64,000 nucleotides of DNA from Halopiger djelfimassiliensis (GCF_000455365.1 NZ_HG315685.1:717794-781793); one strand, 5' to 3'. Positions 53,028 through 61,653 are shown, counted from the stretch's first letter. Made by a program: numbers and translations. Notes: generated from the letters alone by a model not told the origin.

Positions 53028-54089
53028 TCAAAACAGCCCCGACGACTCCCGAAGCGTCCGATACGTCTCGAGATACCGGTCCCGGACATCCGTGAGGTCG
53101 TACTCGGCAAACCGATCGTCGTACTCGCGGTGCTCGAGTTCGCCGGCTTCCAGGATAGCGTCGGCGAGTTCCGCCTCGCTCGTGGTCCGGAACCCGCGGT
53201 CCCAGCCCTCGACGAGCTCGTGGGCGCTCGAGTCGGCGTGATACTCGACGACGCCGACACAGCCCGCGGCCAGCGCCCACAGCATCTCGGTGGGGAACAC
53301 GCAGTGTTCTGCCGTCTGGGCGAAGACGTGTGCGCCGCGGTAGGCGGCGATCCGTTCCTCGAGCGGGAGTTCGCCGGCGAAGGTGATCCGGTCGTCGATC
53401 CGGAGATCGCTCGCCAGTTGCTCGTACTCGTCGCGTTCGGGTCCGTCGCCGATCACGGTCGCGCTCCAGTCGCGATCTCGGTGTTCGGCCAGCGCCAGTA
53501 ACAGACTCTCGAGGTTCGCCCCCTCGTCGAGCTGTCGGGCGTAGATTACGTCGACGGAGTCGCCGGGCGGAACGTCCCGGACCCGCTCGATATCGATCGG
53601 GTTCGGCACGACGTCGACGGCGTCGGTTCCGACGCCGAGTTCGCACACCCACGTGGCGACCAGTTCCGAGGGGCTGATGATCCGGTCGGGACGCTTTGCC
53701 GCCCAACTGGTCCACCGGTCGTTGGTGATCCCCTCGTCGCCGTACCACTCGAGCACCATCGGGACGCGGGCGAGCGTCGCCCCCCAACTCGCCGCGATCA
53801 CCTCCGCCGGCGGACTCTCGCCGACGTGGACGACGTCGGGTCTCGCGGCCGCGAGCACGAACGGAAGCCGTACCAGAAACGACGGCCGGGCCTCGGCCCC
53901 GACGGAGACGCCGTGGTAGGTGATGCCGTTTCGCTCGAGTATCGACCGCTCGCCGTCCCAGAACTGGGGACAGAACACGTGAACGTCGTGATCCTGATCC
54001 CGAAGGAGTTCGACGATGGTCCGGAGTCGCCGGTTCGTCTCGGTGTCGCGGTGGTGGACCGTTTCGGACGAGACGAACGCGACGCGCAT
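53028..54089 (-). CDS. Glycosyltransferase family 4 protein
   Basis: A 353-residue GT-B enzyme. The N-terminal domain starts MRVAFVSSETVHHRDTETNR and includes ARPDVVHVGESPPAEVIAAS; the C-terminal donor-binding domain has VIGDGPERDEYEQL, the ITFAGELPLEERIAAYRGAHVF block and an E-x7-type end. It should transfer a sugar from a nucleotide or lipid donor to an unknown acceptor, possibly for glycolipid or surface glycan. Start at 54089 with a TATA-like ATTTTTTATCC about 27 bp upstream. A MITE-like palindrome abuts its stop. Confidence 0.88.
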   Translation of the reverse strand: MRVAFVSSETVHHRDTETNRRLRTIVELLRDQDHDVHVFCPQFWDGERSILERNGITYHGVSVGAEARPSFLVRLPFVLAAARPDVVHVGESPPAEVIAASWGATLARVPMVLEWYGDEGITNDRWTSWAAKRPDRIISPSELVATWVCELGVGTDAVDVVPNPIDIERVRDVPPGDSVDVIYARQLDEGANLESLLLALAEHRDRDWSATVIGDGPERDEYEQLASDLRIDDRITFAGELPLEERIAAYRGAHVFAQTAEHCVFPTEMLWALAAGCVGVVEYHADSSAHELVEGWDRGFRTTSEAELADAILEAGELEHREYDDRFAEYDLTDVRDRYLETYRTLRESSGLF

Positions 54090-54231
54090 ATGCCGTCGGG
54101 ACGCAGCGGTGGGATAAAAAATCACTTCTTTCGGTTAGCGACAGCCGATTCCGCGGTCCCGGAATGCGGCTGTGGCAACAGCGAGTCCGCCGCCCGTCGG
54201 AAATCCGAGGAGACGACGAACGAGGACGGCG

Positions 54232-54651
54232 TTAGTCCTCGAGAAGACCGAGCTGATCGAAGAAGTCGTGTCGATCGAAAACGACACGCTCTTCCTGTAT
54301 CTTGTCGTCTTCGACGACGAACCTCGCCATATCCCGGATCTCGAAGGTCTCGTTGGTCGGTGGAATGCCGTCGAACTCCCCCTCGTGGGTCCCCGCAAGC
54401 GTGCTTTCCGCTATGACCACGTTCTCGCCGGCGACCATTTCGTTGACGGTTATCCGAAAGTCCGAAAACGCGTCTTCGACCTCTTCGGCGTACGCCCGGA
54501 CGTTCTCACGCCCCGCTATCGTGCCACTGGTCGGGGACGTAAACGTGAACGATTCGTCGACGACGTCGGACAGCCTCGAGAAGTCCTTCGTGTTCCAGAT
54601 CTCTACGTACTCGTTGACGAGCCGTTTCGGGTCGACTGTGGTTTCTGCCAT
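54232..54651 (-). CDS. NTF2-like / SnoaL-like ester-cyclase-type protein
   Basis: A 139-residue cone-fold protein. LVNEYVEIWNTKDFSRLSDV VDESF at the start and GRENVRAYAEEVEDAFSDFRITVNEMVAGENVVIAESTLAGTH mark the SnoaL-like family; the end VVFDRHDFFDQLGLLE is typical. The start ATG at 54651 has a good Shine-Dalgarno GAGGTG nine bases before it, which decides against the ATG at 54675. Members include polyketide cyclases and unassigned small-molecule binders; role here unknown. Confidence 0.85.
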   Translation of the reverse strand: MAETTVDPKRLVNEYVEIWNTKDFSRLSDVVDESFTFTSPTSGTIAGRENVRAYAEEVEDAFSDFRITVNEMVAGENVVIAESTLAGTHEGEFDGIPPTNETFEIRDMARFVVEDDKIQEERVVFDRHDFFDQLGLLED

Positions 54652-54769
54652 CGGTCCCACCTCAGCATCAATCATGGTGTATGGCAACATAACACAATAC
54701 CTTGAGAATCCAGACACCGCGAGTCACCGAACACGGCCCCGAAGCGTGAGGCTGTCGCCCCGTCGTCAC

Positions 54770-54790
54770 ACGGCGTTCGAATTACGCCGT
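54770..54790. terminator. Small hairpin downstream of the anchored protein gene
   Basis: ACGGCGT (54770-54776) pairs perfectly with ACGCCGT (54784-54790) around TCGAATT. It lies 47 bp past the stop of the leftward gene that ends at 54838 and could terminate it or act as an operator for the next gene. No T-run follows. Confidence 0.3.
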
Positions 54791-54837
54791 ATACCCCATC
54801 GGCTGGGGGTCACCGGTTTCGACGCCGGTCTCGCGTC

Positions 54838-55413
54838 CTACCCGTCGTCAACCCCGTCGGCCGTCCGAACAGTGATCGTCGTCGGCTCCGCGTCGGCCCC
54901 GGAACCTTCGCACTCGAGGGTCAGTTCGGAGCGCTCGAGCGGCGTCTCCGTCCCGTCTGCGGTCGCCGAAAGCTCGTAGGTTCCGTCCGCGAGTCCGACG
55001 ATAGTCACGCGTTCGGTCGCGTCGAGTTCGGTCGTGAGCGTGTGGTTCGTGACCTGTTCCGTCTCTCCGTCGGTCGTCGTCGTCGTGCTTTCAGTCCGGA
55101 GCGAGATGTCGCTCGAGTCCTCGCTCTGGAGTCGGATCGACGGCTGTTCGTCGGTCCACGCTACCGACAGGGTGACCGGTTCGTCGGTCGGATTCCCGAC
55201 GGTGACGGCGTTCGTCTCGTTCTCACACGTGGTCGTTACGGGCAGCGTCTCGCGGTCGTGCTGATCGTTCGGGCTTGTCATTTCTGTCACCGTTCCGCCG
55301 AGTCCCCCCGCGGCCGTGACCGTCGCAGCGACGGCAACGGCGAGCAATAGCAGGATTGCCGCGCCCGCTCGCGCCGACGGAGCCGACGCCAGCGGGAGTG
55401 TGCTGTCTCTCAT
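54838..55413 (-). CDS. Membrane-anchored extracellular protein, hypothetical
   Basis: A 191-residue protein. An N-terminal hydrophobic segment (AGAAILLLLAVAVAATVTAA, about 17-36) probably serves as an uncleaved signal anchor. The outside part is threonine-rich and shows a beta-type pattern (VTVGNPTDEPVTLSVAWTDE, ERVTIVGLADGTYELSAT) suggestive of an immunoglobulin-like domain. No family recognised. A TATA-like CTTTGTTATGG lies about 32 bp before the ATG at 55413 on the coding strand. It follows another anchored acidic gene by 280 bp in the same orientation. Confidence 0.7.
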   Translation of the reverse strand: MRDSTLPLASAPSARAGAAILLLLAVAVAATVTAAGGLGGTVTEMTSPNDQHDRETLPVTTTCENETNAVTVGNPTDEPVTLSVAWTDEQPSIRLQSEDSSDISLRTESTTTTTDGETEQVTNHTLTTELDATERVTIVGLADGTYELSATADGTETPLERSELTLECEGSGADAEPTTITVRTADGVDDG

Positions 55414-55692
55414 TCGGATCCACCGAACGCGGTCCGTCCCCTTTGTTATGGTCGTCGGACACCGGTCGAACACGCAGCGGATGGTGATCGCTCAGCATCG
55501 ACACCACACAGCCGAACGCGACCGGTCTTCCGCGTCGCAAGTCGGTATTGGGATCGATGCAACGATCCGGGCCGCGTTCGACGACCGTTTCGCCCCGCCG
55601 TCGGTCCGGGAAACGAGGGAGTATGGCTGTGAATCGATCGGCACTCCGGCCCCGCTCGAGCCCCGATTCGACGATCGGCGACGGTCACGGTC

Positions 55693-56265
55693 TCACGCAT
55701 CGCGCTCGTCGTCTTCGAGGAGCGATCCGACCCGCTCGAGGAGAGCCGTCTCGTCGTCCGCTTCCTGTTCGTCGTCGGCACCGTCACTGTCGTCCTCGTC
55801 CTCGCCGTCCGCTTCGGGTTCGTCAGCGTCGTCTTCTGCACCCTCGCTGTTCTCCGCTTCCGTCTCCTCGTCTTCGCTATCGTCCGTCTCTTCCGTCTCC
55901 TCGTTGCCAGCCCCGTTTTCATCGCCGTCGTCCTCATCGCTGCGTTCGTCCGTCCCCTCAGCGTCTTCGGCGTCCTCGGTACCGCTCTGGTCACCGTCGG
56001 AGTCGCTCTCTTCTTCGAGGTCGGACCGGGTCGGTTCGGTGTCCGCATCGCTCGAGGACCCCGCGTTCGAGTCGTCGCCCGCCGAGTCGGGGACGGTCCC
56101 GTCGCCCTCGCCGCTCGTCTCGAGCGGATCGTCGGTCGCGTCGGTCACGAACTCGGGAGCGACGGCGGCGAGCGTGAGCCCGACCGCCATGATCACGACC
56201 AGAATCGTCGCAAGGAGAAGGCCAACGGAACCCCGTCGGTCGCGTGTCGCCGCCTCGTCTGGCAT
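55693..56265 (-). CDS. Highly acidic membrane-anchored low-complexity protein
   Basis: A 190-residue protein. Residues about 14-38 are a single transmembrane helix (VGLLLATILVVIMAVGLTLAAVAPEF). The remaining 150 are almost only D, E, S, G, T and A, ending with a short helix (ALLERVGSLLEDDE). This is a charged, disordered tail on the inside or outside of the membrane. No domain is recognised. A TATA-like GTTAACAAAG lies about 26 bp upstream of the start. Function unknown; low complexity makes homology searches unreliable. Confidence 0.7.
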   Translation of the reverse strand: MPDEAATRDRRGSVGLLLATILVVIMAVGLTLAAVAPEFVTDATDDPLETSGEGDGTVPDSAGDDSNAGSSSDADTEPTRSDLEEESDSDGDQSGTEDAEDAEGTDERSDEDDGDENGAGNEETEETDDSEDEETEAENSEGAEDDADEPEADGEDEDDSDGADDEQEADDETALLERVGSLLEDDERDA

Positions 56266-56566
56266 CGTCGGGGAGTTGTGGTCCGTTCGGCTTTGTTAAC
56301 GGCCCACTGTGGCGCGACACTGCGTACGATCGACCACGAGAAGCGACGCCGCACGATCGCTGCACGAAGCGCCCACGGGTTCCGGCACCGGTGTAGGGTG
56401 CGGTTAGCCCGATATGCGTCGATTACAGCGGGAGTGTGGCGGGCGTCCCGGTATCGAACGCGGCTCGTTCCTCGGGGTCGTTTCCGGCAGGTCACCGGCG
56501 ACACCGCCGTTTTTACTCCGGTTCTCGAGACTGCGTTCAGCCCGGCCCGACAGGCCGGAACGTGCG
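56266..56566. other. Intergenic stretch without recognised gene
   Basis: 301 bp between the acidic-protein promoter and the 3' end of the hydrolase gene. Open frames in it are shadows without family motifs. Apart from the promoter-like GTTAACAAAG on the minus strand next to 56290, nothing was seen. Confidence 0.4.
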
Positions 56567-57337
56567 CTATCGCGTCTCGTTCCGGCGACAGAACGCCCGA
56601 ACCGCGGCAGCGACCTCGTCGGGTGCCGACTGAATGCCAACGTGACCGACATCATCGAGTTCGACGAGTTCGCTCCGTGGGAGTCGTGCGTGAAGCGACC
56701 GAACGGCATCCCGCAGCTCCTCGGGACCGCGTTCGCCCGTCAGGAGACGCGTCGGGGTGTCGATGGCGTGGTCCTCGGGAAGCTCGTACGTCTCGACGGC
56801 GCGGTTTTCCCGGATGACGGTTTCGACCAGATCGAAGTGGACGCGGTCGGGCCAGATCGGTAACTCCTCGGGGGCTGGAATGCCGGCACCCTCCCGGTAG
56901 AACAGTTTCATGGCGGCTTCCCGCCGCCCGGCGTCGAGTCGGGCCTGCATCCGATCGGCGAGGTCACCCTCGCCGTCGCTGGTCAGGACCGGCGGCTCGT
57001 AGAGGACGAGACGATCGACGGCCCGCCGGTCGGCGGCTGCCAGCGCAACGAGCCCGCCGAACGAGTGTCCGAACACCGTCGGATCGCCGTCGATCTCGTC
57101 GAGGAGCGCACACAGGTCCTCGACCTCCCGCTCGAGGGCGTAGGCGTCGGCATCGCCGCTCCCACCCCGGCCTCGTCGGTCGGGAACGACGAGCGTGAAC
57201 GCGTCTGCGAGGTGGCTCCGGAGCGGCTGCCACGTGTGCCGCGTTGCCGATGCGCCGTGTAACAGAACGAGCGGCGGGCCGTCGCCGTGCCGTTGGAAGG
57301 CGATACTGGTGCCATCGGGTGACGTAGCTGTCTGCAT
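56567..57337 (-). CDS. Alpha/beta hydrolase
   Basis: A 256-residue single-domain hydrolase. The oxyanion strand is PPLVLLHGASATRHTW, the nucleophile elbow is VFGHSFGGLVAL, and DDVGHVGIQSAPDEV gives the terminal histidine; an aspartate lies in the LLTGERGPEELRDAV region. Esterase or lactonase-type activity is likely, substrate unknown. The ATG at 57337 (MQTATSPDGTSIAFQ) matches family starts; MGP at 57349 is possible, as the TATA-like ACTTAAAG near 57400 leaves 25-50 nt. Confidence 0.85.
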   Translation of the reverse strand: MQTATSPDGTSIAFQRHGDGPPLVLLHGASATRHTWQPLRSHLADAFTLVVPDRRGRGGSGDADAYALEREVEDLCALLDEIDGDPTVFGHSFGGLVALAAADRRAVDRLVLYEPPVLTSDGEGDLADRMQARLDAGRREAAMKLFYREGAGIPAPEELPIWPDRVHFDLVETVIRENRAVETYELPEDHAIDTPTRLLTGERGPEELRDAVRSLHARLPRSELVELDDVGHVGIQSAPDEVAAAVRAFCRRNETR

Positions 57338-57422
57338 CGTTGGACCCATCGATTGGCACCAGCCCGGGGTATTGCTGTCTCTCAATCGTCCGGCGCTTTA
57401 AGTCGGCGGCCGAAGTGGCCCA

Positions 57423-58109
57423 TCAGTCCGGCAGTGACGGCCACGTCGTTGCGACCGTCTCTTCGATGAGTTGGGTCTGGGCGCGCCGCAGTCGCTCCGA
57501 GACGGACGACGCGGAAATGTCTAACTCCGCCGCAATCTCCTCGAGGGAGGCCTGTCGGGGGATATCGAAGTAGCCGAGTTCGTAGGCCGTCCGGAGCGCC
57601 TCCCGCTGGCAGTCCGTCAGCCCGTCACCGGGCGGTTTCGGCTCCCCCTCTCTCGTGAGCCGGCGTAGTCGAAACCCACCGTTTCGCTGCCAGAACTCGC
57701 GGAACGCATCGAACGCAGTTCGCGTGGCGAACCAACCGGTCTGTCGCCACCCGGTTGGAAGCACTTCGATCCGATCGATGATCGAGTCGGTCGTGGCGAG
57801 CGCTTTCAATCCCGACAGCTCGTCGAGGTGCGGGCCGAGGTGTTCCTCCAGACTCCGGCCGGGTCGAACCTGATACCGGCGGGTGTCACCGGCCTTGCCG
57901 ACCACGGTGTACTCGCCGACCTCACCGGCATCCGCGAACGCTTGCTCGATCAGGTCCCGGTCCCCGTCGGTTACGGAGAGGATGAAAAGCGGGAGTTCGC
58001 CGTGGTTGAACTGCAGGTCGAGAAGCAGCGTCGCCTCCGGAACCGTTCCGGCAACCCCGACGAACGGGAGATGCTCACAACTGATATCGAACTCCGCGAT
58101 GAGTGGCAT
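57423..58109 (-). CDS. HTH_10 (bacterio-opsin activator type) transcriptional regulator
   Basis: A 228-residue protein. The N-terminal part (MPLIAEFDISCEHLPFVGV) is a haloarchaeal sensor domain typical of Bat-like regulators. The C-terminal HTH_10 reads LTDCQREALRTAYELGYFDIPRQASLEEIAAELDISASSVSERLRRAQ. Start at 58109 is chosen because the frame upstream (to 58259) is not family sequence and a TATA-like AACGATACACC lies about 28 bp before it. It is divergent from doxX and may regulate it. It ends 85 bp before the hydrolase gene begins. Confidence 0.88.
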   Translation of the reverse strand: MPLIAEFDISCEHLPFVGVAGTVPEATLLLDLQFNHGELPLFILSVTDGDRDLIEQAFADAGEVGEYTVVGKAGDTRRYQVRPGRSLEEHLGPHLDELSGLKALATTDSIIDRIEVLPTGWRQTGWFATRTAFDAFREFWQRNGGFRLRRLTREGEPKPPGDGLTDCQREALRTAYELGYFDIPRQASLEEIAAELDISASSVSERLRRAQTQLIEETVATTWPSLPD

Positions 58110-58281
58110 GGCTGCTTGCTGTCGATCCCAGCGGTGTATCGTTTGCTGTTCCGTTCGGTGGACCTCCCCCGGCCCTCGTGTGCTCCGTTCTATCGTGCGC
58201 CCGAGTGCACACGCGACCAGTGACCGCCACCTATATTCCGATAACGTATCGAGATCCATGCTATCACCTGTTCAAATAGCG

Positions 58282-58290
58282 CTATATACT
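58282..58290 (+). promoter_or_regulatory. TATA box of the DoxX gene
   Basis: CTATATACT, about 45 bp before the ATG at 58331, leaving a leader of roughly 15-20 nt that includes GAGGAG-like sequence. CTCTAGAG just after it is a short palindrome that could bind a regulator. Confidence 0.5.
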
Positions 58291-58330
58291 CGCTCGTCCT
58301 CTAGAGGAGTAGGAAGTTCTTTCCTTCACC

Positions 58331-58906
58331 ATGACTGCATCCACACTCTCCCACGACGCTCGCAACACGTTCGAAAGCACGATCGGCGGCTACACGGTCG
58401 GCGGCCGCGCACACAGCCTCTCCGTCTGGTTCGTCCTCGCTCTTAGACTCATGATGGGATGGGCGTTCGCCTATTCCGGGTTCACGAAACTCGTCGCGGC
58501 CGAACCGTTCAGTTCGGGCGGCTACCTCGCTAACGTCGCGGCGACCAACGGCAACCCGCTTGCGGACGCGTTCGCCTGGATGGCCGCGACGCCGTGGTTC
58601 GTCGAGTTCGCGAACGTCGCCGTCCCGTGGGGCGAACTGTTCATCGGTCTCGGACTGCTCGTCGGCGCGTTCGTCCGCCTCGCGGCGTTCTTCGGCGCGT
58701 TCATGATGGCCCTGTTCTACTTCGGGAACTGGGACGTCGCCCACGGCGTGATCAACGGCGACTTCGCGTACATGCTCGTGTTCCTCGCCGTCGCCGCCTT
58801 CGGTGCCGGCCGCATCCTCGGCCTTGATGCCTACATCGAACGGTACGAGATCGGCGGCCAGCAACTCATCGAGCGCTACCCCGCCCTCGAGTACGTCCTC
58901 GGCTGA
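58331..58906 (+). CDS. DoxX family membrane protein
   Basis: A 191-residue protein with four helices. VWFVLALRLMMGWAFAYSGFTKL and the FANVAVPWGELFIGLGLLVGAFVRLAAFFGAFMM block are the DoxX/thiosulfate:quinone oxidoreductase small-subunit pattern. Members act in quinone-linked thiosulfate oxidation or redox homeostasis; haloarchaeal copies are usually of unknown function. Divergently transcribed from an HTH_10 regulator with a 221-bp shared region, suggesting regulated expression. Confidence 0.88.
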   Translation: MTASTLSHDARNTFESTIGGYTVGGRAHSLSVWFVLALRLMMGWAFAYSGFTKLVAAEPFSSGGYLANVAATNGNPLADAFAWMAATPWFVEFANVAVPWGELFIGLGLLVGAFVRLAAFFGAFMMALFYFGNWDVAHGVINGDFAYMLVFLAVAAFGAGRILGLDAYIERYEIGGQQLIERYPALEYVLG

Positions 58907-59071
58907 CTCTTTTCGGCCCTCTCCAGTCCGTTTCGTGGCGGCTCTCTCGAGAACACGACCTTCGAATTCGAGCCAGTCCGCGGCCGGAACGGCCGTCGCC
59001 GATCGACCGCTCCCGCTCGTTCCACGCGGTAGTAGTTAGTTATAAGCCATCTCGCGGCGACAATTAGTGAT

Positions 59072-59170
59072 GGAAGCGACGCCTCCGATCCGACGCAGGG
59101 GGCTGCGCCGAAATGCCCCGGGTGCCCAAACACCCGAGGCGTGGCTTCCAAGCCATCCCGGCTTGAAGCC
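59072..59170 (+). ncRNA. Structured RNA candidate or palindromic element
   Basis: A long closing stem pairs 59072-59085 with 59136-59149 (13 of 14). Two hairpins lie inside: 59094-59107 (CGCAG/CTGCG) and 59120-59135 (GGGTG/CACCC), so it forms a three-way junction. A 3' hairpin AAGCC/GGCTT (59150-59164) follows. A TTATAAG-type TATA box at 59039-59046 is 25-30 bp upstream. The 3' strand of the closing stem can instead pair with GGCTTGAAGCC (59160-59170), giving two exclusive folds. On the minus strand, part resembles the tnpB right-end hairpin, so an insertion-element relic is the main alternative. The rest of 58907-59286 shows no gene. Confidence 0.45.
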
Positions 59171-59286
59171 ATGATTGCGTACATTCTACCGGGATATAAA
59201 CGTCCCGCACGGCAGTCGTATCGCCTTCCTCGAGCAGCCACGCCGCCGGAGTCCGGCCGAATCAGCGCCGCCACACGGGTGATCCG

Positions 59287-59559
59287 ATGAGCGACGATCC
59301 CGAGTCCGGCGAGGGCGAATCGCCGACGTTGCCGGCGTGTCCCAGATGCGGCCAGCCCGTGGCGAACGTCTCGGTCATCGGTCCGATCGACGCCGTCGCC
59401 GGTCCCTGCGGCTGTCGGGTCGCCCCCGGATCGGTCGTAAGCGAGACTGACGACGGGAACGACGACGAACCCGACGACGGACGCGACGAACCCGGCGTGA
59501 ACGACGCCGATCGAAACTGGAACGGCGACGAGAGCAGCTTGAACGGTAATCGCGAGTAA
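59287..59559 (+). CDS. Small CPxCG zinc-finger-like protein
   Basis: A 90-residue protein. CPRCGQPVANVSVIGPIDAVAG and then PCGC give four cysteines suited to a zinc site, within residues 18-44; the remainder is an acidic, disordered tail rich in D, N and G. Haloarchaea encode many such small CPxCG proteins, mostly of unknown role. A TATA-like GATATAAAC (59193-59201) about 90 bp upstream is rather far for a leaderless start. Followed 165 bp later by the S9 peptidase. Confidence 0.7.
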   Translation: MSDDPESGEGESPTLPACPRCGQPVANVSVIGPIDAVAGPCGCRVAPGSVVSETDDGNDDEPDDGRDEPGVNDADRNWNGDESSLNGNRE

Positions 59560-59724
59560 CCCCACGCTCCCGCCACGATCCCGCGGCCCGATGGTCGGCC
59601 CACGCCGGCCCGGCGGGCGGATTCGGGACTCGAGGCAGGGACCGTGCCATCGCTGTTGTCTCCGCGACGCCCGTCGTTCTCCGGAACCCAAACGACTACC
59701 GGCTCGAGCCGAGACGCTGCTGGT

Positions 59725-61587
59725 ATGGGTAGCTACGATATCGAACGCTATCTCAACATTCGAAGCGCCTACGGCGCGTCGTTCGGCCCCGACGGCGAGC
59801 GCCTCTCGTTTCTGATGAACACGACCGGAACGGCACAGGTCTGGACGCTCGCGGGGCCGCGCGAGTGGCCGGAACAGCGGACCTTCTACGACGAGCGGGT
59901 GACCTTCGCCTCGTGGTCGCCGGAACGGCCGGAGCTGATCTTCGGCATGGACGAGGGCGGCAACGAGCGGGCGCAACTCCACCGTCTCGACGCCGAGACC
60001 GGCGTGATCGAGAACCTGACGGCGATGCCCGACGCCAAACACCGCTGGGGCGGCTGGAGCCACGACGGCGACCGGTTCGCGTTCACCTCGAACCGACGCG
60101 ACGAGGCGGTGTTCGACATCTACGTTCAGGGCCGCGAGGAAACCGGCGACGACGCTCGGCTCGTCTACGAGGGCGACGGCTGGCTCACGCTGTCGGGCTG
60201 GAGCCCCGACGACTCCCGGCTGCTGGTCTCGCAGGCCTACTCGAACTTCGATCAGGACCTGTACGTGCTCGACCTCGAGACCGAATCGCTCGAGCACCTC
60301 ACGCCCCACGATGGCGACGTTCGCTACCAAAGCGCAAACTGGGCACCCGACGGCGACGGGATCTATCTCGTCACCGACGAGGGCGAGGCGGACACGCTCT
60401 ATCTCGCCTATCTCGACCTCGAGACGGGCGACCTCGAGCCCGTCGTCGACGGCGAGTGGAACGTCGACGGCATCGCGCTGGACGACGAGACCGGCCGGTT
60501 CGTCTACTCGGAAAACGTCGAGGGGTACACCGAGGTGACCGTCGGGGAGTTCGACGCGGCCGATCCGACCGCGTTCGAGACGTTCCCCGAACCCGACCTG
60601 CCGGGCGGCGTCTCCGGCGGCGTGAGTTTCGGCCCCGACGCCGAGCGGTTCGCGCTGTCGACGACCGGCGACGCGGTGAACACGAACGTCTTCGTCGTCG
60701 ACGTCGAAACCGGCGAGGCCGAACGGTGGACCGACGCGCCGACGGCCGGCATTCCGCCGGAATCGTTCGACGAATCGGAACTGGTCCACGTCGAGAGCTT
60801 CGGCGTTGACGGGCGTAGCCCGTCCGCTCGTGGGACTCCCGAGGAGTCCCACGCTGGCCTTTCGGTGCCCGGCTTCTTCACCCTCCCCGACGATCACGAG
60901 CCCGGAAACACGCCCGTGATCGTCGACATCCACGGCGGCCCCGAGAGCCAGCGCCGCCCGTCGTTCTCGAGCGTCAAGCAGTACTTCCTCGATCGGGGCT
61001 ACGCCTACTTCGAACCGAACGTGCGGGGATCGTCGGGGTACGGGGCCGAATACGCGTCGCTCGACGACGTCGAGAAGCGGATGGACTCGGTCGCCGACGT
61101 CAGGGCTTGCGTCGAGTGGCTGCAGGACCACCCCGCGGTCGACCCCGACCGGATCGCCGCTAAGGGCGGCTCCTACGGCGGGTTCATGGTGCTCGCCGCG
61201 CTGACCGAGTATCCGGACCTCTGGGCGGCCGGGATCGACGTCGTCGGCATCGCCAACTTCGTCACCTTCCTCGAGAACACCGGCGACTGGCGGCGCGAAC
61301 TCCGCGAGGCCGAGTACGGCTCGCTCGCCGAGGACCGCGAGTTCCTCGAGGAGGTTTCGCCGATCAACAACATCGAAAACATCGACGCGCCGCTGTTCGT
61401 TCTCCACGGCGAGAACGACCCCCGCGTGCCGGTCGGCGAGGCCGAGCAGATCGCCGAGAAGGCCGAACGGCAGGGCGTCCCCGTCCGGAAACTGATTTTC
61501 GAGGACGAGGGCCACGGCTTCTCGAAGCTCGAGAATCGCATCGAGGCCTACTCGGCGATCGCCGATTTCCTCGACGAACACGTTTGA
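59725..61587 (+). CDS. S9 family (acylaminoacyl-type) peptidase with internal hairpin insert
   Basis: A 620-residue serine peptidase. Residues 1-350 form a beta-propeller of the TolB type (SWSPERPELIFGMDEGGNERAQ and repeats). The C-terminal hydrolase has S483 in GGSYGGFM, D565 in ENDPRVP and H597 in EGHGFS. Residues 360-376 (GVDGRSPSARGTPEESH) come from a 51-bp twin hairpin (60802-60852) inserted at the domain junction, in frame and without stop, so the enzyme may stay active. Such peptidases trim peptides in the cytosol. Start ATG at 59725. Confidence 0.92.
   Translation: MGSYDIERYLNIRSAYGASFGPDGERLSFLMNTTGTAQVWTLAGPREWPEQRTFYDERVTFASWSPERPELIFGMDEGGNERAQLHRLDAETGVIENLTAMPDAKHRWGGWSHDGDRFAFTSNRRDEAVFDIYVQGREETGDDARLVYEGDGWLTLSGWSPDDSRLLVSQAYSNFDQDLYVLDLETESLEHLTPHDGDVRYQSANWAPDGDGIYLVTDEGEADTLYLAYLDLETGDLEPVVDGEWNVDGIALDDETGRFVYSENVEGYTEVTVGEFDAADPTAFETFPEPDLPGGVSGGVSFGPDAERFALSTTGDAVNTNVFVVDVETGEAERWTDAPTAGIPPESFDESELVHVESFGVDGRSPSARGTPEESHAGLSVPGFFTLPDDHEPGNTPVIVDIHGGPESQRRPSFSSVKQYFLDRGYAYFEPNVRGSSGYGAEYASLDDVEKRMDSVADVRACVEWLQDHPAVDPDRIAAKGGSYGGFMVLAALTEYPDLWAAGIDVVGIANFVTFLENTGDWRRELREAEYGSLAEDREFLEEVSPINNIENIDAPLFVLHGENDPRVPVGEAEQIAEKAERQGVPVRKLIFEDEGHGFSKLENRIEAYSAIADFLDEHV
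60802..60852 (+). repeat. 51-bp twin-hairpin element (copy 2), in frame in a peptidase gene
   Basis: Two perfect hairpins: 60808-60824 (GACGGGC/GCCCGTC, loop GTA) and 60830-60852 (GTGGGACTCC with GGAGTCCCAC, loop CGA), separated by 5 bases. Length of 17 codons, a short stem then a longer one, three-base loops, and a shared CTCG-Y-GGGA around the second stem match copy 1 at 63-113. Left and right of it the peptidase frame reads as family sequence (HVESF and GLSVPGFFTLPDD), so it is an insertion. Exact ends are uncertain by 1-2 codons. Confidence 0.75.
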
Positions 61588-61653
61588 TCGGTCCGGACCG
61601 CCGTCGACATCCTTTCAATCTACAAGTATTTTTATGATTTAATTTCAGCAGGA

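Noticed and set aside
59070-59171. 33-codon plus-strand frame and a 47-codon minus-strand frame across the structured element
   Set aside because: Both are forced through palindromes, and composition (P, R, G) is not haloarchaeal; the structure explains the sequence better.
58876-61581. 901-codon minus-strand open frame opposite the S9 peptidase
   Set aside because: Antisense shadow: the plus strand encodes a complete S9 peptidase with catalytic triad; the antisense protein has no known motif.
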